The position numbers and the translations under genes are program-made. From a virus, in the IMG/VR virus record IMGVR_UViG_3300049259_000037, positions 1 to 26,180 of that record: a stretch of 26,180 nucleotides of DNA. The stretch is one strand, 5' to 3'. The notes beneath the pieces were generated by a model. It saw only the letters and a program-made list of their open reading frames with translations, searched no databases and was not told where the DNA came from. Position 1 is the first letter of the stretch; each line of letters starts with the position of its first letter. Shown here piece after piece: positions 1-9,131 of this stretch.

Positions 1-327
1 GATCATCTGCTTGGAGCGGTCGTCGGTCGCGATCCTGGTGCCGCTGACGGTGATGCCGCCGATCTCCCTCTGCCAACGCACCGTCGCGGCATAGGCGACC
101 AAGCCCGTTTTGCGGGCCGCGGGCATGGCCGCAATCGCGCTCGCGATCTCGGTTTCGAATTCCGGGGGAACAACGAGTTCGCCGTCTTCGAAAAAGATAC
201 CACTGCCTGATCCCCGCAACTGGCTGCGCAGCGACGCCATGAGAACGCTGACGTCCTCGATCGCCACCGTGAAACGGGCTTGCTGCGGCGTGTTCGGAAC
301 AGTCTGTTCCTCAACCTGGTCGGTCAT
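1..327 (-). CDS. DUF4376-like tail fibre accessory protein (partial, 3' end outside window)
   Basis: The reading frame starts with ATG at 327 and stays open for 109 codons to the left window edge, so the C-terminus is missing. A purine-rich AAGGA lies upstream of the start. The last visible residues contain a Trp-x-x-Glu-Ile-Gly-Gly-Ile stretch followed by a Val-x-Gly-Thr and a Thr-Asp-Asp-Arg-Ser segment. That pattern is typical of the DUF4376 domain found in phage proteins encoded beside tail fibres. It lies 25 bases downstream of the tail fibre gene, the usual place for a fibre assembly or fibre-tip accessory protein. The assignment rests on the short motif and on position; the exact role is unknown. 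Confidence 0.6.
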   Translation of the reverse strand, partial: MTDQVEEQTVPNTPQQARFTVAIEDVSVLMASLRSQLRGSGSGIFFEDGELVVPPEFETEIASAIAAMPAARKTGLVAYAATVRWQREIGGITVSGTRIATDDRSKQMI

Positions 328-352
328 CGTTTTCTGATCCTTGGTGGGAGAT

Positions 353-1426
353 TTAGACCGCGCCGGACAGGCGAAGGCCGAACAGCTGCGTCGACACCAC
401 GTTGCGCGTCGCGCTGGTGTTCTGGAAAACGCGCAAATCGATGACATCGCCGGACAGCACCTTGATCGGCGTCGTCACCACGATGCCGTAGGTATCGCTC
501 GGATTGATATACGTGGTCATGAAGGCGCCGGTGCCGCCGTTGGTGGCGATCGAGGCGCGATAGTCGTTGCCGCCCGCTGACGCCGTGAGCAATTCGAGCG
601 CGGCATAGCCGGCGAACAGCCAGGCACCGGCGTCCTTTGCGCCGCAAGTGAAAGCGGCCGATGCGAAGCCACTGCCCGAATTGAAGTAGCTGGCGCCGAC
701 ACTGCCGATATTCGTCACCTTGGTATCGGCGCCCGACGGAATGCCTTGCGGCGAGCTGCCGGTTGCAAAGAAGAACGGCGTCCGGCGCTGGAACAGGGTC
801 AGCGGCGAAATGAACGGGCTGGCCAGCGCCCCCGCTTCGGCCTCGGCCTTGGTCGCCTCGCGGTCGACCGAAACCTTGCGAAAATTGGTGCCGTCGAAGG
901 CGACGCTGAAAAAGCCGCTCGCCGCCAGTTCGCCGGCCTCGAGCGCGGCGCCGTCCAGGCGCAGGATGGTGACGGCCCCGAGGCCGTTGACATTGATCGT
1001 CGGCGTGGTGGTTGTGTTCGCGTTGGCGGATTTCTTGACCCGGATCGGCGCGGTACCGACCTTGTATTCGGCGAGCGGCGGCGACAGCGTCACCACCATG
1101 GCGTCGGCGGTACCGGTGTCGGCCGCGTAATTGACCATCCCGCGCTGGATCATGTGCTGCAGGGCCTTCAGCACCATGCTGTCGTCACTGTTCAACGGGG
1201 TGACGATATCGGCGGCCGCCGCGGTCTGACCGTTGCCGCGGATCAGGTTGCGGAATTGACCGATCAGCGCGTTGACGAAGCCGGCCTGGACCTTGGTGCC
1301 GTCGTTGGCACTGGGCGAGGAACAGTCCTGCACCCAGGTGTCCGCAGCACCGAACGTGCGGGTGTCGGCGGGACGCACGGTGACGGCGTTCGGAGCGTTT
1401 GCCGGTCCGACAATATCAAGGGCCAT
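353..1426 (-). CDS. Tail fibre protein with C-terminal jelly-roll-like domain
   Basis: A 357-aa protein following the gp48 baseplate gene, the position of the fibre gene in Mu-like tails. The N-terminal third (about residues 45-100) contains a helical segment likely to join the baseplate. Residues 110-190 are Thr/Ala/Gly/Val-rich and beta-like, with short modules common in fibre shafts. Residues 203-213 (a Pro-Leu-Thr-Leu collar-like segment) lead into a beta-rich C-terminal domain of about 140 residues, rich in Gly, Ser, Thr and Phe. This domain resembles a C1q/TNF-type jelly roll and would be the receptor-binding tip. AAGGA precedes the ATG. The fibre role is well supported by position and composition; the fold of the tip is inferred. 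Confidence 0.75.
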   Translation of the reverse strand: MALDIVGPANAPNAVTVRPADTRTFGAADTWVQDCSSPSANDGTKVQAGFVNALIGQFRNLIRGNGQTAAAADIVTPLNSDDSMVLKALQHMIQRGMVNYAADTGTADAMVVTLSPPLAEYKVGTAPIRVKKSANANTTTTPTINVNGLGAVTILRLDGAALEAGELAASGFFSVAFDGTNFRKVSVDREATKAEAEAGALASPFISPLTLFQRRTPFFFATGSSPQGIPSGADTKVTNIGSVGASYFNSGSGFASAAFTCGAKDAGAWLFAGYAALELLTASAGGNDYRASIATNGGTGAFMTTYINPSDTYGIVVTTPIKVLSGDVIDLRVFQNTSATRNVVSTQLFGLRLSGAV

Positions 1427-1439
1427 TTTCAGCTATCCT

Positions 1440-2135
1440 TCAAGCGGTGGTGACGTATTCGATGGTGACGTGGGCGTGAACGACGCGCTCCAGAATGCAC
1501 TGCAGGGGCGTCAGGTCCGGCGTGCAGGCGAGATCCATGCCGACTTCGAAGTTTCCGACGTAGGGCAGGCCTGCGACCTGCGCCGTGTAGGCCGCGCTGG
1601 CGCCGAGATGCACCGTGATAACCAGCGTCGAGCCCGGCGCCAGCGGGCCGACCTGGTCGCAGCCGACCTCGAAACAGCCGATGCCCTCGCCGCAATCGTT
1701 GGAGCGGGTCAGGCACTCGATGGTCCAGCCGGCGCGCGCCGCGATCGCCGCATAATATTCGCAGCGGGTGCCGCCGATCGCCGCCACCTTGGTGCAGAGG
1801 TCCGGAAACGGATCGCAATCGTCGGGCAACCCGTATTCGATCATCCATTGATCGTTGGTCTCAGTCTCGGTTTGACACCAGAACTCAAGGCGCAGCGCGC
1901 AAAGCCGCGTCTCCGCATAGTTGCGCAGCCATGCCAGCGCGGCGCTGTAACCGGCTTGCACAAAGCCGGTCGGCCAGGATACCGGGACGCCGACGAGCGC
2001 CGCGATCCAGCCCAGATAATTGCTCGGCGTCGACCCGTCGCTGACCGGCCAGGCGCGGCCGCGCGGCCACAGCGCGCAGGTCGCCAGAAAGCTCTCCACA
2101 AAGGTGGGGCAATGGAACGGGTTCTGGTTTGCCAT
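1440..2135 (-). CDS. Baseplate protein, Mu gp48 / DUF2313 (YmfQ) family
   Basis: A 231-aa protein directly downstream of the baseplate J gene, starting with ATG at 2135, 11 bases after the preceding stop. The N-terminus (Leu-Trp-Pro-Arg-Gly-Arg-Ala-Trp near residues 22-29) matches the family signature, in which a Pro-x-Gly-x-Ala-Trp motif opens the domain. The C-terminus carries several Cys residues and a His-Ala-His segment near residue 220. In Mu-like phages gp48 closes the baseplate arm and connects wedges to fibres. The order gp45-gp46-gp47-gp48-fibre is conserved here, which supports the call. Confidence 0.87.
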   Translation of the reverse strand: MANQNPFHCPTFVESFLATCALWPRGRAWPVSDGSTPSNYLGWIAALVGVPVSWPTGFVQAGYSAALAWLRNYAETRLCALRLEFWCQTETETNDQWMIEYGLPDDCDPFPDLCTKVAAIGGTRCEYYAAIAARAGWTIECLTRSNDCGEGIGCFEVGCDQVGPLAPGSTLVITVHLGASAAYTAQVAGLPYVGNFEVGMDLACTPDLTPLQCILERVVHAHVTIEYVTTA

Positions 2136-2146
2136 GTGCTAACCCG

Positions 2147-3250
2147 TCAGACGAATGTCAGGGTGCCGAGCGTCGCGGTGCGCCCGACCGGCAACACCGT
2201 GTCGGCAGCCGGTGCGACGAGATCGAAGCTGATGACGCCGGGCGCGTTGGCGACCGCCTGATAGATCCATGACAGCGAGAACGTCGCCGGCGTCGCGAGG
2301 AACGGCATGCCGGAATGCGGCGTGTCGTTACCGGCGACCCGGCCAAGGCGCAAGAAGGCCGCGCGCAGCTCGGCGGCCACGGCCTCCCGGGTCAGTACCG
2401 TGTCCGGCACCAGATTGTCGATCGTGATGTTGATCGGATTCGCCGCCGGTGCCGCGACGCTGACAACGGCGCTCGCCGGCTGAACCGTCGCAAGGTGCGC
2501 GGCGACCGTCGCGATCGCCGCCGGCGCCGGGATGCCGTTCGGATAGATGCCATCCATGAACACGAACACCCGGACGGTGCCGCTGCCGGCCCAGAGCCGT
2601 TCCACAAAAACCCGGGTGACGCCCGGCACCTGGCGCGCCCAGATCACGTAGTCCGCCGCCGAGCCGCCATGCGGCGGGTTGCGCTTGCGGAACAGGATGC
2701 GCTGGCGGTAGCTCTCGATATCCTCGATGTCGGCGCCCTGGACGATATCGCCCGGGCCGACGCTCGCCGGCGCGGTCCCGGTCAAGCCGGACAGCACGGT
2801 GAGCGGGGTCCCCTCTTCCGAATTGGCGATCGCGCCGTCGGCCGAGGCGGTGACAAACACTTCCAGCGTCCCGGCACCCGTCAACAGCCCGCCGGAGGTC
2901 ACCAGGAAGGTGACACCATCCGCCCGCTGCAGCGTTGCGCCCGTTGCCACGGTGATCGCTGCCTGCGAAACAAATGAAACCTGGCCGCCGGCGGGTGCCG
3001 CCGGCAGCTGCGGGATACCGAACTCGACGCCGTGCAGCCGCAAGGTCTCGATATCCGGCGCCGTCGAGGCAAAGATCATCTTCGAGATGTACGAGGCGAA
3101 TCCGAATACCTCGAACGTCATGCCGGCCAGCACCTTGGCGGAGGCATAGATGTTGTTCGGCCAGACCCACGCGTCCGAACCCGGCAGATAGGTCCGGAAG
3201 CCCTGCCGCGCGCGCTGCAGCAGGTCCGAGAGGGACGGGATTGCGAACAT
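2147..3250 (-). CDS. Baseplate assembly protein J (Mu gp47 family)
   Basis: A 367-aa protein, close to the usual size of the Baseplate_J family. Near the N-terminus are the Ser-Asp-Leu motif and a segment describing an early helical region. The Gly-Thr-Pro-Leu-Thr-Val block near residue 145 is typical. So is the later segment containing Glu-Ser-Tyr-Arg-Gln-Arg-Ile-Leu and Pro-Pro-His-Gly-Gly-Ser-Ala-Ala-Asp-Tyr (residues about 183-205). This protein forms the wedge ring around the tail hub. A strong GAGAGGAA ribosome binding site precedes the ATG at 3250. It sits between gp46 and gp48 as in Mu. Confidence 0.95.
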   Translation of the reverse strand: MFAIPSLSDLLQRARQGFRTYLPGSDAWVWPNNIYASAKVLAGMTFEVFGFASYISKMIFASTAPDIETLRLHGVEFGIPQLPAAPAGGQVSFVSQAAITVATGATLQRADGVTFLVTSGGLLTGAGTLEVFVTASADGAIANSEEGTPLTVLSGLTGTAPASVGPGDIVQGADIEDIESYRQRILFRKRNPPHGGSAADYVIWARQVPGVTRVFVERLWAGSGTVRVFVFMDGIYPNGIPAPAAIATVAAHLATVQPASAVVSVAAPAANPINITIDNLVPDTVLTREAVAAELRAAFLRLGRVAGNDTPHSGMPFLATPATFSLSWIYQAVANAPGVISFDLVAPAADTVLPVGRTATLGTLTFV

Positions 3251-3266
3251 CAGAATTCCTCTCAGC

Positions 3267-3929
3267 TCAGATCAGCGGCACGTAGCCGCTGTTGCCAGCG
3301 ACGTTGAACAGGAGCTGGCCGCTGCCGATGGTATCGACCGGCAGTCCGGCTCCGAAACCGGGGAACGGAAGCGGCGCCGGCGACGTCACCGACTGCTTCC
3401 AGATATCGTCGAACCGCGCCTCATAGATCTTGTCGCCGTTGCGGCCGTAGACCTGCACGAACAGATCGAGCCGGTCGAACTCGAACTCGGCAAAAGCCTG
3501 GGCATCGATCCGGACCGCGGCGCCCTGCGAGATCAGCGGCGCCAGCGCCTCCAGCGCGATCACTTCGACCCAGCGCCGGATTTCTTCCGTCAAGGTCGAA
3601 CGCTCGAAGATCCATAGCAGCGAGCCGAGGTCGGTTTCGCTGATGTCGCGGCGGACATCCTCGCCGTCGCCCCACCAGCCGCGCTGATCGCCATACTCGA
3701 CCAGCCACATCAAAGGATGGTCGTCGGGAATCCGCCGGTCGGTGAACAGGCAGAGCACGATCGCGGTGTGAAGTGCTGCCGTGGCGCGCAAGCCGCCGCG
3801 GTTCGCGGTCTCGGCCGCACCGGCCAGCGCCCAGTCGGCAGCGCCCTCCGGCGGCTTCCACTGGCTGTCCCACAGCAAATTGCTCTGCGGCTTGTCGCCC
3901 TCGCCGATCCGGACCCGAAGCGCGGTCAT
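3267..3929 (-). CDS. Baseplate wedge protein, GP46 family
   Basis: A 220-aa protein whose ATG overlaps the stop of the spike gene by four bases (ATGA), implying coupled translation. It contains the family features: Asp-His-Pro-Leu-Met-Trp near residue 73, a Gly-Trp-Trp-Gly-Asp segment, and then a Gly-Ser-Leu-Leu-Trp helix around residue 105. In related proteins this region resembles T4 gp25, the lysozyme-like baseplate initiator. Its expected role is to join the inner baseplate to the sheath. It is longer than many family members because of an N-terminal extension and a Gly-rich C-terminal tail. Confidence 0.85.
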   Translation of the reverse strand: MTALRVRIGEGDKPQSNLLWDSQWKPPEGAADWALAGAAETANRGGLRATAALHTAIVLCLFTDRRIPDDHPLMWLVEYGDQRGWWGDGEDVRRDISETDLGSLLWIFERSTLTEEIRRWVEVIALEALAPLISQGAAVRIDAQAFAEFEFDRLDLFVQVYGRNGDKIYEARFDDIWKQSVTSPAPLPFPGFGAGLPVDTIGSGQLLFNVAGNSGYVPLI

Positions 3930-4561
3930 ACGGCGTAAACTTTCGTGGCGCAGGCCCCACCGCAGAGGCCGATCAGCGTCCCGCCTTCATCGCCCAGATG
4001 GACTTCACCAACCAGGACATGCTTCGGCGACGTCAGCGTGACCTTGCCGTTTTCAAGCTTCACGGACGTGTCCTTGAACGTGATGGTGACGGCATCCTTG
4101 GTCGCGACGATGGAGATATTATCGTCGCCCTCCTTGCTGGCGTCGTCGGTTTCGCCGCTCGGACTGCCGCTCTCGCCGGCGTTGTAGCCCTTGCCGATCT
4201 TCAGATTGATCTTCTTGGCGTGAACGACGTCGAGGTTATCCTTGAACACCCGGATGATATCGCCGGAGTGGTTGAACAGGACCGTGCCGCCCTCCGGCGT
4301 CTTCTTCGGCCGGTACTTTTCATGGCCCGCGTCGAGGTACAGCGTGCGGTCGGAGCGGCCGCCCATCTGGACCATGACGCCGTCGCTGTCCTTTGGCGGA
4401 TTGGACGAAAAGCCGAAATCCATCGGCCGCCAGATCTCCTTCGGCTTTTCGTTCTTCAGGCCCTTGATGTCGACGCGCTGCTGGCTCTTCTCGTCGTCGA
4501 CCTTGACGATGCGGGCGCGCCGCGTGGTCGAGCGGACCGCGTCGTCATGCTCGTACTGCAT
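3926..4561 (-). CDS. Baseplate spike protein, Mu gp45 family
   Basis: An open frame reaches back to 4630, but the ATG at 4561 has GGAG ten bases upstream and begins just after the stop of the previous gene, so I take 4561 as the start (211 aa). The N-terminal part is an OB-fold-like region with a basic segment and Val-Asp-Ile-Lys-Gly-Leu. The C-terminal half holds short alternating polar/hydrophobic beta strands ending in a Gly-rich apex. This is the expected architecture of a trimeric membrane-piercing spike related to P2 gpV. The neighbours gp44 and gp46 agree. The final segment includes a Cys-Gly-Gly-Ala-Cys pair. Confidence 0.88.
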   Translation of the reverse strand: MQYEHDDAVRSTTRRARIVKVDDEKSQQRVDIKGLKNEKPKEIWRPMDFGFSSNPPKDSDGVMVQMGGRSDRTLYLDAGHEKYRPKKTPEGGTVLFNHSGDIIRVFKDNLDVVHAKKINLKIGKGYNAGESGSPSGETDDASKEGDDNISIVATKDAVTITFKDTSVKLENGKVTLTSPKHVLVGEVHLGDEGGTLIGLCGGACATKVYAV

Positions 4562-4565
4562 CGGA

Positions 4566-5615
4566 TTACTCCATGCTCCAGCTTGCGCCGGACTTGTTGC
4601 CCTTGCCGCCGCCGCCGCCCTGCCCGTCATAGGCCTTGGGATCGACCAGCTGCAGCGTGGCGATCGAGCCGCGGTCGCTCTGCTGATAGGTCACGCTCTC
4701 GATCAGCATGTCCTGCGAGATGTCGAGAAACGGGCTTTCGGTGTAGGTCAGCGCGCCGGGCGTCCACAGCTTGCCGCCGTCGTCGCGAAAACCCTGCGTC
4801 GATATGGTCGCCTTCAGCGCGTTGCCGGCGGCGCGGTTCTTCCGGTTCTTGGCGCGCTTCTTGGCGCGATCCTTGGTGGTGTCCTCGTCCTGGATGATGA
4901 TGATCGCGCGATGGCGTTTGACGGCGCCGTCCTCTTCCTTGGCCTCGATCTCGATGTTCTCGTCGCCGTGCCCGAACGGCCGCTGGCCGCGGACGATGAT
5001 CTTGGAATGCCGGTTCGAGCCGTTGTGATGCGCGGTGCCGCTGAGGATGTTCTGCCCTTCGATCAGCGCGCCGTTGCGATCATTGCCAGCCTTGGTGATC
5101 TTGGCATTGCCCTCCGGCGTGCCGGTGATCGTCATGCCCTGCTGTCGCGCAAGTTTCTCAACGCAGCGGAAACAGCTCTCGCCCTGCGTCAGCTGATATT
5201 GGTCGACCTTCTCGAGCTGCTGGTCGCTCTCCCACTTGGCGCCGTATTCGCTGGAGACCGCCTGGCCGATCTCCAGCGGGTCCTTGTCCTTGAACTGCCC
5301 GGTTTCATGCTCGGCGCTGCCGTCGACCAGGTCGGCCGACTTCGAGCGTCCGGAAACGTTGATCTCGGCCTTCCTGGCCGCGAACGACGGCTCGCGGCTG
5401 TCGACATGGCCGGTGAGCAGAAGATCGCCGTTCGCACTGATCGACACTTCGGTGCCGACCGTGAATATCGCGTTGGTGGCGGAGGCGCCGAGTTCGGCGG
5501 CGACCGTGAATTCGAACGATCGCGCGGCCTCGTTGAAGGCCGCCTTGACCGATATCTCTTCGAACGCCGTGTAGTTGCCACCGCCGGCGCTGATGCTGAC
5601 GACCTCGATACCCAT
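4566..5615 (-). CDS. Tail hub protein, Mu gp44 (P) / late control D family
   Basis: A 349-aa protein that starts with ATG at 5615, three bases after the upstream stop. The middle contains the segment with Gln-Tyr-Gln-Leu-Thr-Gln-Gly-Glu-Ser near residue 138, followed by Cys-Val-Glu-Lys-Leu-Ala-Arg-Gln-Gln-Gly. This pattern is typical of gpD/gp27-type hub proteins. The protein forms the trimeric hub that carries the spike at the tail tip. The C-terminus is Gly/Lys-rich (a Gly-Gly-Gly-Gly-Lys stretch). Gene order N-gp44-gp45 is as in Mu. Confidence 0.9.
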   Translation of the reverse strand: MGIEVVSISAGGGNYTAFEEISVKAAFNEAARSFEFTVAAELGASATNAIFTVGTEVSISANGDLLLTGHVDSREPSFAARKAEINVSGRSKSADLVDGSAEHETGQFKDKDPLEIGQAVSSEYGAKWESDQQLEKVDQYQLTQGESCFRCVEKLARQQGMTITGTPEGNAKITKAGNDRNGALIEGQNILSGTAHHNGSNRHSKIIVRGQRPFGHGDENIEIEAKEEDGAVKRHRAIIIIQDEDTTKDRAKKRAKNRKNRAAGNALKATISTQGFRDDGGKLWTPGALTYTESPFLDISQDMLIESVTYQQSDRGSIATLQLVDPKAYDGQGGGGGKGNKSGASWSME

Positions 5616-5618
5616 GCT

Positions 5619-6881
5619 CTATTTGCCCAGCGCTTCGAATTCGACCGGCACGAACGACGGGTGCGGCAACCGGTTGCGCCCGGCGATCTCAAAAGCCCGG
5701 TTCGGATTCTGGTAGAGCCGCCAGGCCCAGAATAGACTTGGCATCACCAGATTGGCCGAGATCGTGATCACCGGCGCCAGATCGAGGATCGAGCGCGAGA
5801 GATAGTCGATCACCGCGTCGCGCATTCTGGCGACCGCGTGCGCAAGCTCGATGTCGGCGGCATTGATGATCAGCAACTCGCTTTCGAAATGTTCGGCGAC
5901 GTTGGCCCGCAGCGTGATCGCCGCCGGACGGTCCGGCAGGCTCACCCGCGCGATCGCCTCGCTGTAGGTGGCCAGCGCCGCCAGCCGGATGGCCTGATAG
6001 CCGGCTTCCTGGTTGCGGACCTCGGCCAGCGTGCCCGGCGTCACATAGAGCGGCGCCGGAACCACCACCTGCGATCCGACGAAGGTCTCTTCAAAGGTCG
6101 CAATCGCATCTTCCGGCGCCATGCCGTCGCCGAGTTCGCGAGCGGACGCCATCAGCCGGGCCGCCAGATCCACCGCCGGCGAATTGGTCTGCTGCCCGAT
6201 CGCGGTCTGATAGGTCGCCGCACCGACCACCGGTTGATCGGTCACGTCGCCGGCGGCGTCGAAGATCGATTGTATTTCCTCGCGCTGCCGGGCGCTGACG
6301 TCCGGATCGACCTGCGCCGAGGTGCGCACCGCCTCCAGCGTCGCCGCGTTGCCGGCGACCGCCTCGACGGCGGCGTCGCGGACATAGTCCGGCTGGTCGA
6401 CGAACAGGAGAGCCTTCGCAAAGGACACCGCCGCGGTGAGCGCCAGCACGTCGGCATTGACGAACACGGTGTTGGCCAGCGAGGCGATCGAGGCGATCGC
6501 GCTGGCCGCGCCCTCGCGGCTGAACTTCAGCGAATGGCCGATATAGCCGTGCTTGTCCTTGGAGCGATCGCGCTCGAAGGTCAGGCAGCGGACCAGGATC
6601 GGCCCATGCGTCGGCAGGACAAGAATGCCCGGCCCGCGCGTGGCGCAGATCTGCATCACGGAGCTGGCCTGGCCGTCGGCGCCGTCGCCCACGACATAGG
6701 CGGTCACCGCGTAATGGCGGACGCCCTCGCCGAGGTCTTCCAGATACGGAATATCCCGCATCGGGAATTCGTGCTCGACGATGCGCCGGCTGCCGTCCTC
6801 GTTGTCCTTTTCAACGAAAAACGGCGTGCCTTTGTAGGAGGCCGCCCAGAGCGTCTTCAGCCAGTCCCGCGCGATCGCCAT
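5619..6881 (-). CDS. DNA circularisation / tail protein N (Mu gp43 family)
   Basis: A 420-aa protein. The N-terminal domain (about residues 5-95) carries the DNA_circ_N pattern: an Ala-Ser-Tyr-Lys-Gly-Thr-Pro-Phe-Phe opening, a Glu-Phe-Pro-Met-Arg-Asp segment and the Glu-Asp-Leu-Gly-Glu-Gly block with a Tyr-Val-Val-Gly-Asp strand. In Mu, gpN is a tail protein that follows the injected DNA and helps circularise it; the same domain in other phages is a tail-tip component. An AGAGGAA site precedes the ATG. It lies between the tape measure and hub genes as expected. Confidence 0.88.
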   Translation of the reverse strand: MAIARDWLKTLWAASYKGTPFFVEKDNEDGSRRIVEHEFPMRDIPYLEDLGEGVRHYAVTAYVVGDGADGQASSVMQICATRGPGILVLPTHGPILVRCLTFERDRSKDKHGYIGHSLKFSREGAASAIASIASLANTVFVNADVLALTAAVSFAKALLFVDQPDYVRDAAVEAVAGNAATLEAVRTSAQVDPDVSARQREEIQSIFDAAGDVTDQPVVGAATYQTAIGQQTNSPAVDLAARLMASARELGDGMAPEDAIATFEETFVGSQVVVPAPLYVTPGTLAEVRNQEAGYQAIRLAALATYSEAIARVSLPDRPAAITLRANVAEHFESELLIINAADIELAHAVARMRDAVIDYLSRSILDLAPVITISANLVMPSLFWAWRLYQNPNRAFEIAGRNRLPHPSFVPVEFEALGK

Positions 6882-6905
6882 CAGGTGTTTCCTCTTGCGG
6901 CGCTG

Positions 6906-9131
6906 CTAATGCGATCCGCCGTAGCCGGTATTGCCCTTCGGCGAAGGCGCGGCGGCGTCGGGACTTGAGCGGCCGGTCGATCCCGGACCATTGGCGTTCA
7001 ACATGCCCTTCAGCTGGGCGGCGTTGGCCGTGGCGGTCGCGGTCGCGGTGATCAGTTCGCTGGATGGATTGACCGTCACCTCGACCTTGACCGTGGTTTC
7101 GCCGCTCACCTCGGCCGATCCGGTGAGGGTCGCGGTGACTTGTCCGGTGCCACCGCCACCCTGCGGACCGGTCGACGCCTCCGGATCAAGATCGGCGCCC
7201 GACCGGCCGCGCCATTCCCGGCGCAGCATGTCGCGCATCGAGCCGCCGCGCTGCTTGCGCAGGCGCTCGCCGCTGGTCATGCCGACGTAGCCGGCATCCT
7301 CGACGCTCTTCTTCATCGCCCAGCCGCCGCCCAGCAGCGCCGCTCCGCCGAGTGCCCACGGCAGCGCGGCCGCACCCGCCGTCCACAGCGCCGAACCGCC
7401 GGCGGCCGCGGCAGCGCCGCCGGCGCCGGCCGCTGCAGCGCCACCGCCGCCCGCGGCAGCGGCCGCGGCCGCTCCAGCAGCCGAACCGGCCGCGATCCGC
7501 GCCGCCGCCGCCGTCAAAGCGGCCGCCGAGGCGTCCAGCGCCGCCGCCGAGGCGTTGAGCGCCGCCGGGCCGCCGGTGAACCATTGATAGGCCGCGCGCA
7601 GCCCCAGCGCGCCGGCAGCGGCACCGCCGGCGCCCAAGGCGCCGACACCCATCCCGGCGCCGATCTTCTCTGCCGTCGAGCCTTCCGAAAACGTCTTGTT
7701 GAGGCTGCCGATGGTCTCCGAGATTTTGGCCAGCCCTGACGCCGCCGCGTCCATCAAGGGCGCCTGCGTCGCCAGATTGCGCAGCTGCGCCAGCATGCCT
7801 TCGTACCCGACGAACGGGTCTTTGCGCAGCAGCGGTCCGGCGCCCTCGAGCCCGGGCGCCTTCTCATACTGGCCGGCCTTGGCCTGGTATTGCTCGCGCT
7901 GGCTGATCAGCTTGGTGAAGACGTCGCCGACGGTCCGGTTGGAAAACAGTTTCGACAATGCGCCGGCGACAGCGACGTTATCGTCGGGATCGATCCCCTT
8001 GTTCTTCAGCGCCGGGATGATCTTTTCCCAGGCGTATTTGTCCGGGTCGGTCATCGCCAGCCGGCTGTCGAGGAACTCACCTTTCTTGTCCCGCAGGCCG
8101 TATTCCTGCTGTGCGGCTTTCGACCCTTTGGTGGCGCGGCCGCCGATGTTCTGCGACAGCGCCGAGGCCAGCGATGTGCCGAGCTGGCTGTCGCCGAGGT
8201 CGCGGCCGAGGCCCGGTGCGGTGGTCATCAGGAAGCGGTTCGACAGGATGCCGCCGGCGGCGCGCGACTGTTTCGCCATCTGCAGCACGCCGCCGAGATC
8301 CATGTCGGCGCCTTCGACGCCCAGCGCCTTGATGTATCCGTTGAACAGTTCCTTGACCTCCTTCGGGTCGACGTTCTTGCCCATGACGTCGAGCGCCGAG
8401 AAGAACTTGCGGCCTTCCTCGATCGCCTTGTCCTTGCCTTTCAGCGACTGCAGCACGGTGGTGCCCTGCGCGATCGTGTCCGACAGTTCGAGCGCCTTGT
8501 CGGTCGAGCGCATCCCCATCGCGGTGTCGCGCAGCCGTTCGTGCATGGTCGAGCTGTCGACCGACGGATAGGCCGCCGACGACCGCATCGCCGCGGCCTG
8601 AATTCGCTTGCTATCCTCCGGCGACATGCCGGCCAGATAATCGCGGGCGCTCTCGCGGGCGCCGGTCGCCGCCGCGGTGATGCCGGCGCGGCCGACGCGG
8701 TTCGCAGCATAGGCGCCGCCGCCCAGTCCGGCGGCGGTCAGTGCGTAGCGGCCCGCCTTGCGGAAGAACCGGTCCTGGTGCCGGTCCGTCTCGTTGTATC
8801 CGGCCTTGACCTGGCGCAACGCCCCCAGCGTCTTGGTCTTCCACATATCGACGGCATCGAGGTAGCGGGATGCCCGCATCGGGCCGCCGGACTTGAGCGC
8901 CTGGTCGAAATTCTGCCAGCTCTTGCGGATCTGCTGCATCTCGCGTTCGGTCGCCTTCAGCTTGTCGAGCGCCGCACTGAAGTCGCCGACGAACTTCCCG
9001 GGCGCCTTCATGCCCTCGAACGCCTTGGCCGATTTCTCGACGCCCTTGATCTTGGCCGCGATCTTGTCGAAGACGTTGCCGGTCTTGTCGGCGGCGCTGA
9101 TGACCGCCTTCGCCTCAATAATCCTGCTCAT
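6906..9131 (-). CDS. Tail tape measure protein (Mu gp42-like)
   Basis: A 741-aa protein that begins at an ATG overlapping the stop of the frameshifted chaperone product (ATGA at 9131-9128). The N-terminus (residues 1-120) is charged and helical, and residues 130-150 are a Gly/Ala hydrophobic segment. The middle is helical. Residues 522-604 form an extraordinary Ala/Gly-rich stretch that ends in hydrophobic Gly-Ala-Ala-Leu-Leu-Gly-Gly-Gly-Trp. The C-terminus is Ser/Thr/Pro/Gly-rich. Long helical protein, hydrophobic segments and position after the G/GT chaperone are diagnostic. It sets tail length and leaves the tail during injection. Confidence 0.92.
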   Translation of the reverse strand: MSRIIEAKAVISAADKTGNVFDKIAAKIKGVEKSAKAFEGMKAPGKFVGDFSAALDKLKATEREMQQIRKSWQNFDQALKSGGPMRASRYLDAVDMWKTKTLGALRQVKAGYNETDRHQDRFFRKAGRYALTAAGLGGGAYAANRVGRAGITAAATGARESARDYLAGMSPEDSKRIQAAAMRSSAAYPSVDSSTMHERLRDTAMGMRSTDKALELSDTIAQGTTVLQSLKGKDKAIEEGRKFFSALDVMGKNVDPKEVKELFNGYIKALGVEGADMDLGGVLQMAKQSRAAGGILSNRFLMTTAPGLGRDLGDSQLGTSLASALSQNIGGRATKGSKAAQQEYGLRDKKGEFLDSRLAMTDPDKYAWEKIIPALKNKGIDPDDNVAVAGALSKLFSNRTVGDVFTKLISQREQYQAKAGQYEKAPGLEGAGPLLRKDPFVGYEGMLAQLRNLATQAPLMDAAASGLAKISETIGSLNKTFSEGSTAEKIGAGMGVGALGAGGAAAGALGLRAAYQWFTGGPAALNASAAALDASAAALTAAAARIAAGSAAGAAAAAAAGGGGAAAAGAGGAAAAAGGSALWTAGAAALPWALGGAALLGGGWAMKKSVEDAGYVGMTSGERLRKQRGGSMRDMLRREWRGRSGADLDPEASTGPQGGGGTGQVTATLTGSAEVSGETTVKVEVTVNPSSELITATATATANAAQLKGMLNANGPGSTGRSSPDAAAPSPKGNTGYGGSH

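Noticed and set aside
3-314. Minus-strand frame rich in Arg, Ser and Pro at the left edge
   Set aside because: It is a shifted frame of the DUF4376-like gene, which has the recognisable motif.
4242-5735. Long plus-strand open frame opposite the hub and spike genes
   Set aside because: It runs antisense to two well-recognised baseplate genes, has Arg/Ala/Gly/Asp-rich low-information composition and no family signature. Long antisense frames are expected in GC-rich coding DNA.
7381-7560. GC-rich repetitive stretch that might be a DNA repeat or CRISPR-like array
   Set aside because: It encodes the Ala/Gly-rich segment of the tape measure protein. There are no regular repeat units with unique spacers.
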